DNA of 64,000 bases, taken from assembly GCA_949361645.1 (NCBI GenBank), contig OX442416.1, positions 7,260,362-7,324,361 of the forward strand, written 5' to 3'. The notes below the pieces were generated by a model that made no database searches, was not told where the DNA came from, and was given only the letters and a program-made list of their open reading frames with translations. The translations under genes were made by a program, and so were the position numbers. Positions 46,010-60,620 of this stretch are shown here, piece by piece. The DNA comes from Spongilla lacustris (taxonomy: Eukaryota > Porifera > Demospongiae > Spongillida > Spongillidae). Position 1 is the first letter of the stretch; every line of letters starts with the position of its first letter.

Positions 46010-46510
46010 TACACCCACGTATACACCACTACACCACACGTACACCACTACACCCACATATACACCACTACACCCACACGTACACCACTACACCCACACG
46101 TACACCACTACACCCACACGTACACCACTACACCCACATATACACCACTACACCCACATATACACCACTACACCCACATATACACCACTACACCCACACG
46201 TACACCACTACACCCACATATACACCACTACACCCACATATACACCACTACACCCACATATACACCACTACACCCACACGTACACCACTACACCCACACG
46301 TACACCACTACACCCACACGTACACCACTACACCCACATATACACCACTACACCCACATATACACCACTACACCCACATATACACCACTACACCCACACG
46401 TACACCACTACACCCACACGTACACCACTACACCCACATATACACCACTACACCCACATATACCCACACGTACATGTACACCAATACACCCACATGTACA
46501 CATCTAAATC
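46010..46510. repeat. 20-bp minisatellite
   Basis: The unit TACACCACTACACCCACACG, with an alternate ending ACATA, repeats about 24 times. The ACG and ATA variants occur in runs. Thr/Pro/His-rich open frames here are artefacts. Confidence 0.95.
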
Positions 46511-46691
46511 CATATGTACACCACACCACTACACCCACACATACTTCGGGCTCTCACATCATCAACAACAGAAACAATGGCCGTTGCTCAGGATAAGGTA
46601 GTTACATGCAATCTCATTAGACATGTAATCGTATAACAAAAATACATGTATGGTACAATATGTACTTGTAAGTACAATAGCAAAGGATGTC

Positions 46692-49600
46692 TCAAAAAAA
46701 GAACTGTGAAGGGTCCACCATACAGCACTGCTGAATCACCTCTGGAGTAGCAGGACCAGCTACATGTATTGAAACAATGTTTTCAAGGCACATGTGAGAA
46801 AAGTCATAAAGCTTACACAAAGCGATGACGTCCTGCTGCCCTATCTCTGCCCTGGCGCTCTCAACAGCTCGCTTTGCGGCAAAGAGGACTGAGCAGCTCA
46901 TACACTGCGGAGGTTCCCCACAGGCTGCAGAGATTACGAATACACACGCATGAGACCCCCTTAAAAAAAAAAAACAAGAACAATTCCACGATGACCCATG
47001 CACCCCATCGGCTTTTTTTGCATACAGTACATTGGAGTTTTGTTCTACGCAAACAGTGTTGCTTTCCGGAGTATATATGGGTGAGCTTACAGCACTCTGC
47101 CATACCCCCCGGGGGATACATGTACATGTAGCTGCATGGGAGGGAGGGGTACCCCGCCCTCCCATGCAGCACCGCCAACTGTGCCCTCAGACTACATTTT
47201 GCTGCACGTTATTTGCCAGGCTATTATCCATTGGCCAAAGTCCATCATCGCTGCTACTGGAGTACAGTTGTACCACTTGAACGAATGCAAATGGAAGGCC
47301 ACGCCTCCTCTGAGACTACTCGTATGCTCAACTACATGTATACATGTTGCTCTCAAAATTCAACAACTGGCAACAATGAATGAACACTTAACAAGCTACA
47401 AGTACAAGTGTACATGTACAGTACATGTCAAGCTGATACAGGTAGCTCTTGACAAAAACTGTGGGACTGAATAATACAAAGTGTAGTAATTACATCACAG
47501 GGGTGGGTGTGCTGTGGGCGTACACGTACATGTACATCTGCCACTACATTCAGCCTAGCCTAACAGACATGCAGCCTATGCATACCCTTGGAGCGCAGTA
47601 TTCCAATTGGATTAGGTGCGTTCTTTAGCAACTCCACACGCCAGTCGATTGGAATATCTTGTGATGATGGAGGCTTATATTCCTGTACATGTACGACAAC
47701 AAGGTTAACTAACCATCTTAGCAAGCATACCACACTCCCCCTTACCCATGTGTTGTGGGTCAGCAGTTGCCCTGAGTCTGGGTCATAGGAGAAACTCTCA
47801 GTCAGCCAATAACCCATGCCCATCACAAATGCACCCTCCACTTGGCCAACGTCAATGTCAGGATTGATGCTAAGAGAAAAAAATGTATTGCATATGGATT
47901 TCAAATTTTATAATTGGACAGTTTACATGTACACATGTACTTGAAAATTATATTTATTCACCATTTTGTTCAATGAATACAAATTTAATTTAAATTTTAA
48001 TCAACATGTAAATGTACATTACTAAGTAATAACTTGACATACATTTACAGGCCTTATTTTATGAAGTGGTTGTTGGATACAACGACTCACAAGCCTTAAC
48101 TCAAGCAAATGGACTCAGACCTACATTGTACATTTTATTTTACTGCTACTGTACTTCAGTGACACCATACATGTACATGCTGCTTTGATGGCATTAGTGA
48201 GTGGTACTTTCACCATACTGAAAATCCGCTAAAACGCACACGAATAATGTGACCACTAATATACACTGTATACATGTACACTACTACTCATGTAGTACAT
48301 GTACACTTCTGTATCCTTACCTCTCTCCACAGTCATACAGGGTATCCACACGAATGACCTGTGTCTCTCCAGTCAGCACATCCAGCTCCACTTCTGCACA
48401 TGTTGCACCATATGAAAAGTATGCAAACGCAAAGTCTGTTGTTTCATAGGTGCTATGGATACATTGTAAGTACAAAATGTAATTGTGAAGTGTACACATG
48501 TATAAGGGGTACACATACATGTACATGTACATAACATACAGAGGTACACACGTTGTACCATACAGGGGTACACACGTTGTACCATACAGGGGTACACAAA
48601 GCCCTCACAATTGTTTGGATGACAGGTCTATTCCAACTGAATAGCACTTCTGGATAAGCTCCACCCATGTAGGATTTCCCATGACTTGTTGAATAGGAGT
48701 GATTCTCTTTTTCAATTCAGTGCAGGCGTTTAGTACTCCCTGAAAGTACATGTACAAAACATCATAATTCATACAATGACCAAGCATGCATGTACTGTAC
48801 ATGTACACGTATTTATTACAAAGTGGCTCAACACAGCCAACACACAAAAGGGTGGTACAGCCATAAGAGTAAACACACAAAGTCTGAGGTGTCCAAACAT
48901 CTGGCCTGTAAGTAGGCTTGCTTTCTTTGTGAGTCCATGTTACAGTGTAGATGTCGTGCATGCATAGCCAACCCTTACACCATGGCAATAATACATGTGT
49001 TGTCAAAGGGATCCAAGGGTTACGGTACAAGGGTTATTTGTGAGGCAATAGGAGAGAGACAACAGTACAGCTGATGATGACCTGGTGACATTCAGTACAA
49101 TAAATATTAAGTACACACGCGTAAATGCACTGTATTACACTCTGCTACAGTTACATGCAGACGAAAATGTAAACTTCACATACATGTAACTTAGAACAAG
49201 TTTTAAAAATGAACAAAAACCTACCAAACATGCCAGTTCACTGCTAATGCTTCCACCTGTGGTCATTCCATTGGGATTTGTCAGGCTGTTGGAAGGTTTG
49301 ATCTTGATCATATCAATGGAGGGAATGCCCAGAGTGCGAGCAGCAACTTGAGCAACCTGATCGATTAACCAGTCTTAATAAGCGAGGCACCTGTAGCATA
49401 GCAACAGGAGGCCTACCTTGGTATTGATGCCTTGCCCCACCTCCACTCCACCATGGGTCACAGCCACAGTCCCATCAGTGGCATAAATGCTCACCAGCAC
49501 AGTGTACGGAGCACCGTTCCAGCCTAACCCAAACTTCAGGGGGACCACATTGATACCCCTTTTCCGCCAGCGATTAGCCTTTAAACAAAATAAATGATTG

Positions 49601-52600
49601 AACATACATTTGTACATTTGTACATACAATTCAACCTACAGGTACGTGTACATGTACGCACATAAAGGAAACACCAAGAAAAGCAGTTAACAAGTACAAG
49701 TGTACATGTAGAACCAAATTTTTCCCATCATTATCAAACTGTTTGTAGGAGCGTCAAAATACCTCCAATCATTTGCTTCCAGTTATCATAAATTGACATA
49801 CATGTACATACACACTGTACACGTAAATATCCAAGTATTGTTTAACATGTTTATTCAAGTGTTGCAACTACACATGTACATGTACTTGACTTCATACATG
49901 TACATGTAGCTAAGGAGAAGCATACAGCATACATGTAGTACCAGAACACCCTTACATGCTAAATACACAGGTACTGAATAAATTTTCACTAAGGTCAACT
50001 TAACAACAATGTGCAGTTCATATACAAATACATGTACGCGTAAATGTACATACATATGTACATGTATTTTGACAAAGACGGAACTTAACAAAATGCCTTT
50101 CACATTGGACATGTACATGTATGGATGGGTGATTTTTGTTTCTTTGCAATTCCATGTTAATAATTAATCCCCAATGACCCGGTTAGTCTAACACACTGAC
50201 AAGAGGGAGCTACAACACCTGCTCCACCAAAACTGTGCAACTCAAAACACCGGACCAGTCACAGTACTGAACAGTGGAATGATGGGCAACTGTTCTCGTG
50301 TGTATGGACAACAAAGCTTTTGGGGATTAGTGTTGTGTAATCCCATCTCCAGTTGTCACTGTTACATGTACATGAATGCAATACCAATACATGTATGCAT
50401 GTGTATGTCCATAGTACACATAAATAAATGCATATGTACAAATATGAGTGATGTTCCTAATAACATGTTGCTGCCCCATTTAACTTTGCTATCACTCCTC
50501 CTCAGGTGGCTGATGCTTCATTTTTCAAATTGTCTTACACATGTACATGTACATTACATATGTACATGAATGTACATGTAATTCCCCATACCAATTTCCA
50601 CCTTTATTGTGTACAGACTATCAAAAAGCTATCATTCCATACGAACATGTGTACAATCACTGTACCTGATTAAATTCAGAAACTGTTTGTTTTCTAACAC
50701 TGACATCAGCAGATTTATACAGCTCTGCAGAAAAATTATAAAAAACCATCTCAATGCAAACCAAAGTATGCCAAGAGTGCTAATCACATTTGCATGTATA
50801 CATGTATGGTAGTGAAAACTCACGATCCCAAATTCCACCAATGCTGCAATAGTTCAGAGGAATGTTGTAAGGTGTGACCTTGAAAGGGAGATGGGACATC
50901 AGTGCATGCACGGTACCTTGACACATTGTTTAAACAGGTACATGTACATATGTGTACACATGTATATATACAATGTATAGTAAGAAAGTTTCAGATGTAG
51001 TCAGAACAGGGGTAGAATTTGAATTAAACAGATATTGTACATGTAGGTACAGTTGTACGACGTGTAATTACCTGGCCTTGTTGGTACAGGTTAGCCAGTT
51101 TAACCTGTTCAACATCCAGGTTGAGCGACTTTGCTACATAATCCATAAGTGACTCCATGATAAAAATTCCCGGAAGGGTTCCTAAACAAAAATAGTAGCA
51201 GTTAATTGATACAAAACATGTACAAATGTGCAAGTATTCATTACTAATTGATGTACAGTATAGAGTAGTTTTGTGTACAACACATACACTCTACACATGT
51301 ACAAAATGTATGTAATGTATGCTCTCCATTACACACATGTAAGCCCATACAGTAGTGGCCTATAAAAAGTCACGTTACATGTACTGTACATGTACATTAG
51401 TATTGGCTTCAAGTCAATTTTTTTTGTGTGCATGTGTACGTAATTTGATGTCAGCATTTGTAACTCCTTTATACAGCAACTTGTACTTGAAGCTTCAAAA
51501 TTTTAAAAGGCTACAATTCATATGCATTTGTGAAAGCATTCACTGGTTCTTCCAAGTGACAATCAATTCGTTGATAGCCTTGGGTCTCTGATGGCAACAC
51601 CTTCCTATTCAGCATCCTTGTACCAAATACATGTACATGTAAGATGTTGCCATCAGAAACACATGATTTTTACATGTATTAATTTATCATTTAGCGATTT
51701 ATCCAGCATGATTGGTTTGGCTAGACCAAATCATAAGTTGTTGCAAACCTTATTCCTTTTGCCATTATTGTTGCCATACAACAAAGCCCTGCTTGCATGA
51801 TACATGTACATGTATATAGCCAGTTAGACACTAGAAGTACAAGTAGCTGACATCTTTGGGAACTAAAGTTGTACATGTACATGTACGTGACGTGACATAG
51901 ACCCTTGCTACATGTATGCTAAAGACACTATCAACCCATGAATCATGTACAACAAGTAGTACAAATACCTACATGTACACGTACATGTACACGTATAATT
52001 GAACACCTTATAAGTGGAACGTCCATAACCACACTGCACTGTACCTGGTGAGCGGCAGGAAGTATTACTAGCAGTGTGTGTCTTGCAGGTCACCGGTGTG
52101 ACCAACCAGTTCTGAACAAAGTATGCTACAAGGGAGGTAAGCATATGTGCCATCACAAGGCACACTCATGCCAGCTGCATCATATTACACCTTTGCTACA
52201 TGTACATGAAACAACAACTTCCCCTTACCAGCCAATGCATGAACATGTACATGTATGTAAACAAGTACAGTATGTACATGTATGTACGTGTACATGTACA
52301 TGTATGTACGTGTACATGTACATGTATGTACGTGTACATGTATATGTATGTACGTGTACATGTACATTTACATTTACCTGTAAACATGCACATGAATATG
52401 CAATTTGTATTCAATTCTCAAATACATGCACACATTACACACACCACACATGCACATACAGTTGCACACACCCCACATGCACACATACATATACACACAC
52501 CACACATGCACACACAGTTTATAAGATACACCACACGTGCACACACAACACATATACACATGCACACACATTGTACACAACACACATGCACACACATTGT

Positions 52601-55600
52601 ACACATCACACATGCACACACACACCACACATGCACACATGCACACACAATTACACACACCACGCATGCACACACATTACACACACCACACATGCACACT
52701 TACACATACCACACACCACACATGCACACACTTACACATACCACACACCACACATTCACACACCATTATCAATTGTTGTCAGTGCTGCCTGCACGCTGCT
52801 ATCATTGCCATAGCAACCAGCATCATTGTACACCGTCATTTCAATGCCATTGATAACACCGCTATCAGTACAGCCAACCTGAAAAGGCAACATGCAACAT
52901 ATGAGACTTCTAAGCACATTCCTACATTCCTGGGCCTTACCGTAAAGGTAGCATAGTAGGGTTCTCGTTTCCCTATCATCTGCATGTTTGTGTCAATGTC
53001 CATATGCATACGAACAGGCCTGCATATGCACACAAATCATGCATGTATGTAGATGTACACACATGTATACATAACTGTAAAACATTGCTACTGTTCTGGA
53101 AAAACAAACATCCATCACCACATGAGCTTGTGTTGGCAAGCTCACAACTACATGTACATGTACACAGTGTACATAAAGGTACATGTACATGTACACAGTG
53201 TACATGTACATACACCAACTAGAAGCACTTTGACACACGTGTGTGCAGTAATGTGTCATTTTACGCTTTGCCCACATCTACATGTAGTTACATTATTAAA
53301 TTGGTAAGCCAAATCAGCTGAAGGCCATAAGATCTCACTTCTATCCATATATGGGGTGGAATCTCCAAATGCAAAGCTTATTTACATGTACAGTATAATA
53401 TACATGTAGGCTATAACAGTCGTTAGTACAAAACAATTCATTATACAACTGTCTACACCACACAATGTGTACCTGTATACGTATAACTAACCTCTTGGTG
53501 TAATAACTAACCTCTTGGTGTAATAACTAACCTCTTGGTGTTATAGGCTCCAAGGGCACATGCAGCAGCAATCTGGGGACTTCTGGTGATCTTTGCACCA
53601 TAAGCACCACCCACACGCTTCACTGTGACATCAACACTACAAGGGCCAGAACACAAGCAAAAGGTTACCACGACATGTACATGTACATGTACACATGCAC
53701 TTCATAGCAGGTTGGCCCACTGTATTGGTCATTTACAAAGCAATTCTATATTTTGTCCATGCCATTGCTATACAGCCAAGCCAATTTCCCTGCATGAACA
53801 AGATCATGAGAGATGCTGATAGTACTTATGTGCATGTACAATGTACATGGACATGTACATTGAGCACATTTGTTCAGTTGGTTGCTACATGTACTATTGA
53901 ATGAATCAATGTACATTATGCCCTCCATTTTACATTGAACCTCTCGTTTTATAAACATGTACACATGTACATGTACACATGTACAGTACATGGTATGAGG
54001 TGACCACACTACCTGCTGACAGGGATGCCCAGCACAGTGGCCACAGCAGATTGGGTGAGGTCCGTCCACTGAGTGGAGCTGTGCACTGTGTAGCCATCAT
54101 CCTCAGGAATACACAGTGATGTCTGCATAGAGGTAAAAGTACATGTACATCTACATGCACAGACTGTATTAATTGCAGTGTAGTATTAATTCATGTGTTT
54201 CCCATATGTACATGTACAAGTAAATGTGTACACACTGTATGGTCTAACGATACATGTATATCCTGTAATTGTACAATCAAAACAAATCCCCCAACCTAAA
54301 TGCATATGTACACATGTACACACAACAAGAATACATTTCTAGTGCATGTTGCAGTACCTGGGTTTCCATGTGGAAGTGGTATTGTGCACCACATGAGATG
54401 TCCCCAGTGATGATGTGCGCTGATGCTGCTATGGCATCTGTAAGTGGAGGTACAATACTGAAGCATACATGGTAGGGATGAGTGTGTGTAAATAATGTAA
54501 GAGCTGTTGATTTTTTTTTTGCTACAAGCACATGTATTTCATCTGTAACTTTTGTACCATTTACATGTACATATACCAGTCTTTACAAGAATTATATTAC
54601 ATGCAAAATGGTTTTCATAGTGTCAGTGTCATAAAGAATTAATTGTCTCCAGGCACTGCTAAATGATCGACGGTTTTATTTGCATAATGATTAATGACAC
54701 ATAGGTACATGTACATGTACATATACACCCAAATGTACATGTACATGTATAAGCTTTGGTGAAACCTCTAAAGCCATTGTGTGACAACCATATGAGAGTT
54801 TGCCCACACCATTTACACGTTTGAAGTTGAGCTTGCAGAAATGGTTGATGTTCATACATTCTTAGTCGAGGCAAAACCCTGAACTGGATGCTTCCAAAAG
54901 CTCTCAAGTCTCCCCCAATACAACTGTAGACGTTTATCAATGGGTCAATCTATGACAGATCACCCAGTCAAAGGCACCACACCATCTCAGATTTGTATGA
55001 ATTCAAGTACACATGTTCACCATGATTGGGAAAGTAACCAAATGCATTATCACCTCATTAGCATTATCTGATTGCAAGATATTGTCAACTAATCATCATA
55101 TTTATATCACTGACCCTGCATCTTTGACTGCTAACATCTCTGTCAGTATATGTCACATAATTTAGTGCAAGGTATTACCGAGAAGCTAAATCAATGAAAT
55201 ATTTCATTATCCAATAAAATTAATAATTTTATTAGGTTAATTAACTCATAATTGATTTTCTTCATTTGCAGCACATGTCAGGTTAAAAGGACAAAACCTT
55301 TCAGTGTAATTAATAATACATAAGAAAACTGTATCATCGGAGATTTTTTTCAGATCAAAATTGAACTGGCTATATCTACGGTTATTAAGTACTGAATTTC
55401 ACAAACTGTAGTGTTATTTTTTTTTACTTGCTTAACAAGCTGCTATGAATAAATTGTGGTTGTAATGTAAGCACAACAAAGCATGAAGCCATATATACTT
55501 TTGGTTGCCCCTACTTCCTTAGTGTTGAAAGCTACTGCATGGTTGGTGACACCAGTTCATACAACAGCTACTGTCTATGCTTTTCAGAAAAAGCTGCTGG

Positions 55601-58600
55601 ATAACATAAAAGTAACCCATCCTTCCCTTACAAAAGGACACTACTATTCAGATGGTTGTGCAGGGCAATATAAAAATCGTTATAATATTATTAACCAGTG
55701 TCACCATAAGGGATTGCTTGCAGAGTGGCATTTCTTTGCCACATCACATGGTAAAACTGCATGTGATGGGATTGGTGGAACAGCAAAACGGCTTACCCTT
55801 AATGCTAGTCTTCAGGGACCCGTTTCAAATCCTTATCCCTCAAGATATGTTTGCATTTTGCAGGGACAACATACATGGTGTGCATTTTCACTTTGTAAGT
55901 AATGAAACTATACAGGAAGTAGATGCAGCACTGCAGCAATGGTTCAGTGAATGCCACACCCTCAAAGGTACTCAGAGGTATCATAGATATGTTCCCCTAT
56001 CCACAACTACTTTGGCAGTGCATGCGGTTTCCTCTGGACCAAGGGCCAGAGCAGTCAGCATTGTTTGACATTCATGATGTGGCCAAAGGAAACTATGTAG
56101 CACGCATATAAGGTGTGGTATGGTATAGTAAAGATATTTCTGAAGAGTTTGGAGACCTTTTAATCAAGTTCATGCACCCCAGTTGCCCTATGAACAAGTT
56201 TGTTTTCCATGAAGTAGATGACACATGCTGGATTGAGGAAAGAGATATCCTTTGCACCATTGACCCACCTAGCTTGACCAGTTCAAGAGGATACACCCTT
56301 TCACGTGAATCACTCAAAAAAGCTTAAAGAGCTCGTAGTCTTTGGGATAAAATGTATTTGTAGGGGCCCCCTGACATTTACCTTTTTCCTACATGTAAGT
56401 TGCTGCAGGAATACATGCATAACATTGTTATCCTTTTATGTGGTGCATTGTCAAAACAATGAATTTTATTATGCTTTTGTCTATGAAGTGCTGCTACTTC
56501 CCATGTTTAGGTTCTTGATGTATAATATTAGCCAACCCAAGTTTTTAATATTTATACTTAATTATGACAACACTATTATGTAAATATAATACCATTGTAG
56601 AATAACTTGTCCCTTTTTATCCATAAGCTGCTAAACATTGCATCACACGTTATTGGTTAATTAACTTTATTGAATACCTAATATAGCACAATGGTGTTAT
56701 GAACCATGGTTTTGGCTTCCCAATGATACCTTCTATGTCACTCCATGACCAACAGTTCAAAAGATACGAATTTTTTAACATGTTAGGGTAATAATAGTAA
56801 TAAATACTTAAAAATCAATCTTCGCAATATCTGATAGAGATACAAAGGTGATAATTGGCATCAGTACTTTCCCTAATATAATAAAAATATAAACCAAATC
56901 TGAGAAGGTGTGGTGCCAAAATAGCATGCCCTCTGGGTGTTCTGCCATAGAATGACCCCAATGGCTTCCAGAGGTCTGCTCCCATGTCTAATAAAGGACG
57001 GTCCTAGCTGTGGTTTTGGGTGCAACCTGCACACCAAACAGTTAATCATTCACTTGAATTTGTGAATAGGACGGATGGTACACACACCCAAAACATTGAA
57101 AGCTGAAAGCTACTGGAGCCAGGTCAAAAAGAGGTTCTAATCAATGAAGGGTGGATGAATTCATGTGGCGGGAGACACATGGGCCAATTAATCATGCAGC
57201 GTTCGATTCTATACTTAGAGACACTACATGTGTAGTTTGCAAGATGTTGTTTTGTTTGGATATAGTTTGTGTGTTTCTGTATCTACATTCATAGTATTTT
57301 TATATGTAGTTTGACTAGTATTGATAGATGCTCCTAGATTTGATGTGCCCGTGTTGACGTGATGTAAATACATGTATGTGCTAATGATGTATGCATTAAT
57401 TATTCATAAGGTGCAATCTGTAGGGATTGATTCGTACTTCCAGTTGAGCAGCAATGTTTTGGGTTCAGTCATATGACATATGCATTTTTGACAATGTTTG
57501 GAGTACAACCTAACCCTAACCCTAACAGGAAGAACAGAGGAGGAGAATTGCCGCAAAGGGCAAAGGAAAAGCGGCAAGGGTGTGAGATGGTAACAGTGAC
57601 TACTTCACACATTGCTCTCTTCCACAGAGGCCACCAGATCTCATGGGGAAAGAAATCCCAATTCCTCCCCTATAATGGGAGAGAAGGTCCCAGAAACAGG
57701 AGACTGGGAGCAGTGCATGCTTACTCCACACTTCCATGTTATTGTACACAAGCCCTTACTCCTCACCCTCATATGTGCATGCTATTACTCCGCACATTGC
57801 AATTCTGGTGTAGTAGTTTAGTGGTGCAAAAAGGAGGCTCTGAATTTAAGCTGCATAACTTAATACAAGTCTCACTGTCACTGGGAATGAAATACCACAA
57901 TAAAGGATGTGAAGTAGCTGCTGTTAGGACCGCTTTCTCCATAAGGTATATAGCTACACCAGTAACTCTGTTTGCAATTGGCATTGACTCTCAAAAGAAC
58001 AAAGTGCTATTGTTACCAGTCTTGGGGAGGCGGGAATATGGGTCTTGTGGAAGAAGGTTTTGTGCCAGGTGCCTCAAAATGAGTCAGTACCACAGGAATG
58101 CTAATTGACGTAAATTTTTGGCATGTGATTATGGGCGTTCCGATCATGGCAATAGCTAACAGTGACGACAGGTTGGATTATGCTTTAGACCAGACAAGCA
58201 AAAAGTATGAGTGTAACGCTTAGAAAAGAGCAGCGCGACGCAGTACAGAGCATAATAGCTGGAAACGACACCTTTGTATCGCTACCAACAGGCAGAGGGA
58301 AATCGATGTGTTTTTTTGTACTACCATGTTTATTTGATCCACTACAGATATTGTGATTGTAATATCCTCACTATGTACTCTTAGCCGTATGAGAATACAT
58401 GTATGATTAGTATTTCTCAATTAATGCTAAATTACATTTCCTAACATTCCTCGATACAATACATGTAGGAATGCCCACAATAAGCTGCAATGAATGAAAT
58501 TACGTTAATCAGCAATCTGCGGACTGCAGGATAATTACATTCCTCTGGCACAAAACCTTCTATGGGACGCCACCAGACCCATATTCTCATATATGGTCTG

Positions 58601-60580
58601 GTCCCCAGACTAGGGGAGGCCATAGTGGACCTGAGAACTACAGGGCAGGGGAGTCCTCTTGTTGTACGGCTGCAACATGTTGAAGTGTGTTTTTTTTTTT
58701 TTTTAAGGCAAAGGCTCCGGTTCCTCCTCCCAGTGCTTTTCCATCTTGCGCTTCCGCAGTGGTACCTTCTGGCAGGTCTGCACACAATGGCTGGAAAAAA
58801 AATCCGTACGTTCAGAGATGTATTAGTGTGGGGATTATAGTCCAGATAGTCGGTGTCGGTGTAGTGACCTTTGGACTATTCTATCTGCGCATGGCCAAAA
58901 GACTGGCTAAACCGGTTGTAGACTGGCTGAACTAGTTATTGTATTACAGTACATGTATATAAGGTAGAGTTTTGTACCCATTGTATTCAATTGTGTATCA
59001 GTGAATAGGTATAGTCCTAACTGACCGTCAGCTTGACGCTGCGCGTTCGGGTCTCGGGTTAGGCTACACTACATTTACTCATTTCAGGATTTTTTTGTTT
59101 CAGAGCAAAATAAATAAATACACCTACTGGAGTAGTTGCATTATATCTTATTTGATTAGTTATTCTATACGTGATGTAATGCGCTTATGACATTAATATT
59201 GTAACAACGTTTCTAAACAATTACAAGTGTGTGATGCAATTGTAATAGGCCTACACGAGTGTGGCGTCACATGCAACTCTATTGAATAGCGCGCGCTTTA
59301 CAATTGACGACTTCAGAAATTTTAATAACTCAACTGCAAAAATCTGGGGGGAGGCTAAAGCTCCCCCTGCCCCCCCCCCCCCCCCCCCCCTTGTCTACGC
59401 CCTTGTACAGTGTGCATTATGTGGATCCGATACAGTCTTTTGCCGTGCTGATGAGTAACACTTAAAAGTTTGTGAGCTGTTTTCATCAAACACAAACAAA
59501 TACATGTACATGTATTTGTAGTGACAGGGATAGCACATTGTGATTTCTCTAAATAAAGCACACAGGTACATGTACATGTACATGTACAACAACGTACATA
59601 ATTCCGCACAATTACTGCACTTCATTGTTAATATTGAACATGTTATTACCAAATTAGAGTATACATGTACATATGTACATGTATGCATGCATGTGCATAC
59701 ATTGTAGTGCATACAAATGTGGTACATCTACATGTACAAGTACATGTGTACAAGTATGTATATACATTTATGCACACAATATGTACATGCATATAAATAA
59801 AACACTTACACATGCATGTACATGATTATAGTTATAGAGTGCAAATACATGTACATTTGTACATGTACATGTACATGCTTGTGTACATAACCTTTAGCAT
59901 TTCCTTGAACTATAGGAGGACCAGGGGAAGGGAAGAATGACTGTGCAGCTATTGCGTCTTGGATGGTCAAAATGGGCTTCTTTACATTCTGGTAGTTCAC
60001 TGTTACACTGCGTGCAATGGCATTTGCATACTCCTGTGTATCTGTACAAGCCAAAGCACACATGTATACATGTAAGTTAATACTGGCAGCTTTCTTAAGG
60101 CATGATGGCACCCACCTGCCAGGACAATAGCAACAGCTTGACCTGCATACTCAGAGAATGTCGTAGCAAAGATCTACATGTACAGTGCACGTGTGTATGA
60201 TGTACATGTACATGGTATATTCATGAAATGTTTGTACAATCATTGTGCAAAAGCACATACATGCACATGTACATGTACATGTGTATATTTTGGGCAAATA
60301 TTATTAATTGTATGCAAGAATAGTGCTGATGACAAGAATGCTCGAGTAATCCAACCTACTGGTTCTGGGTGGAGCCCTATGACAGTGAGGAAATTGTTCT
60401 GCCCTCCTTGTGGTATGTCAGCAGCTGTGAGGACATTTACAAATCCTGGCAACTGCTGCAAGATACAAGTGCATCAAAATAAATACATCACCATGTACAA
60501 TTACATGTACATGTAGATGTACACTTGTATAATGAAATACATGCACAACACTGTGCACCTACAAATACATGTACAAGTAC

Positions 60581-60620
<40 letters not shown>

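Noticed and set aside
45969..46601. 210-residue Thr/Pro/His-rich open frame
   Set aside because: Direct product of the 20-bp minisatellite.
52076..52956. Long His/Thr-rich plus-strand open frames
   Set aside because: They run through AC-rich repeats and antisense to supported XDH exons.
57473..58108. 211-residue plus-strand open frame
   Set aside because: It begins in telomere-like repeats, has no motif I recognise, and its composition is not convincingly coding.
59000..59065. tRNA-like fold ending GTTAGGCTA
   Set aside because: A stem of about eight pairs and GTTCGGGTC are present, but spacing is too short and there is no anticodon arm or A box.
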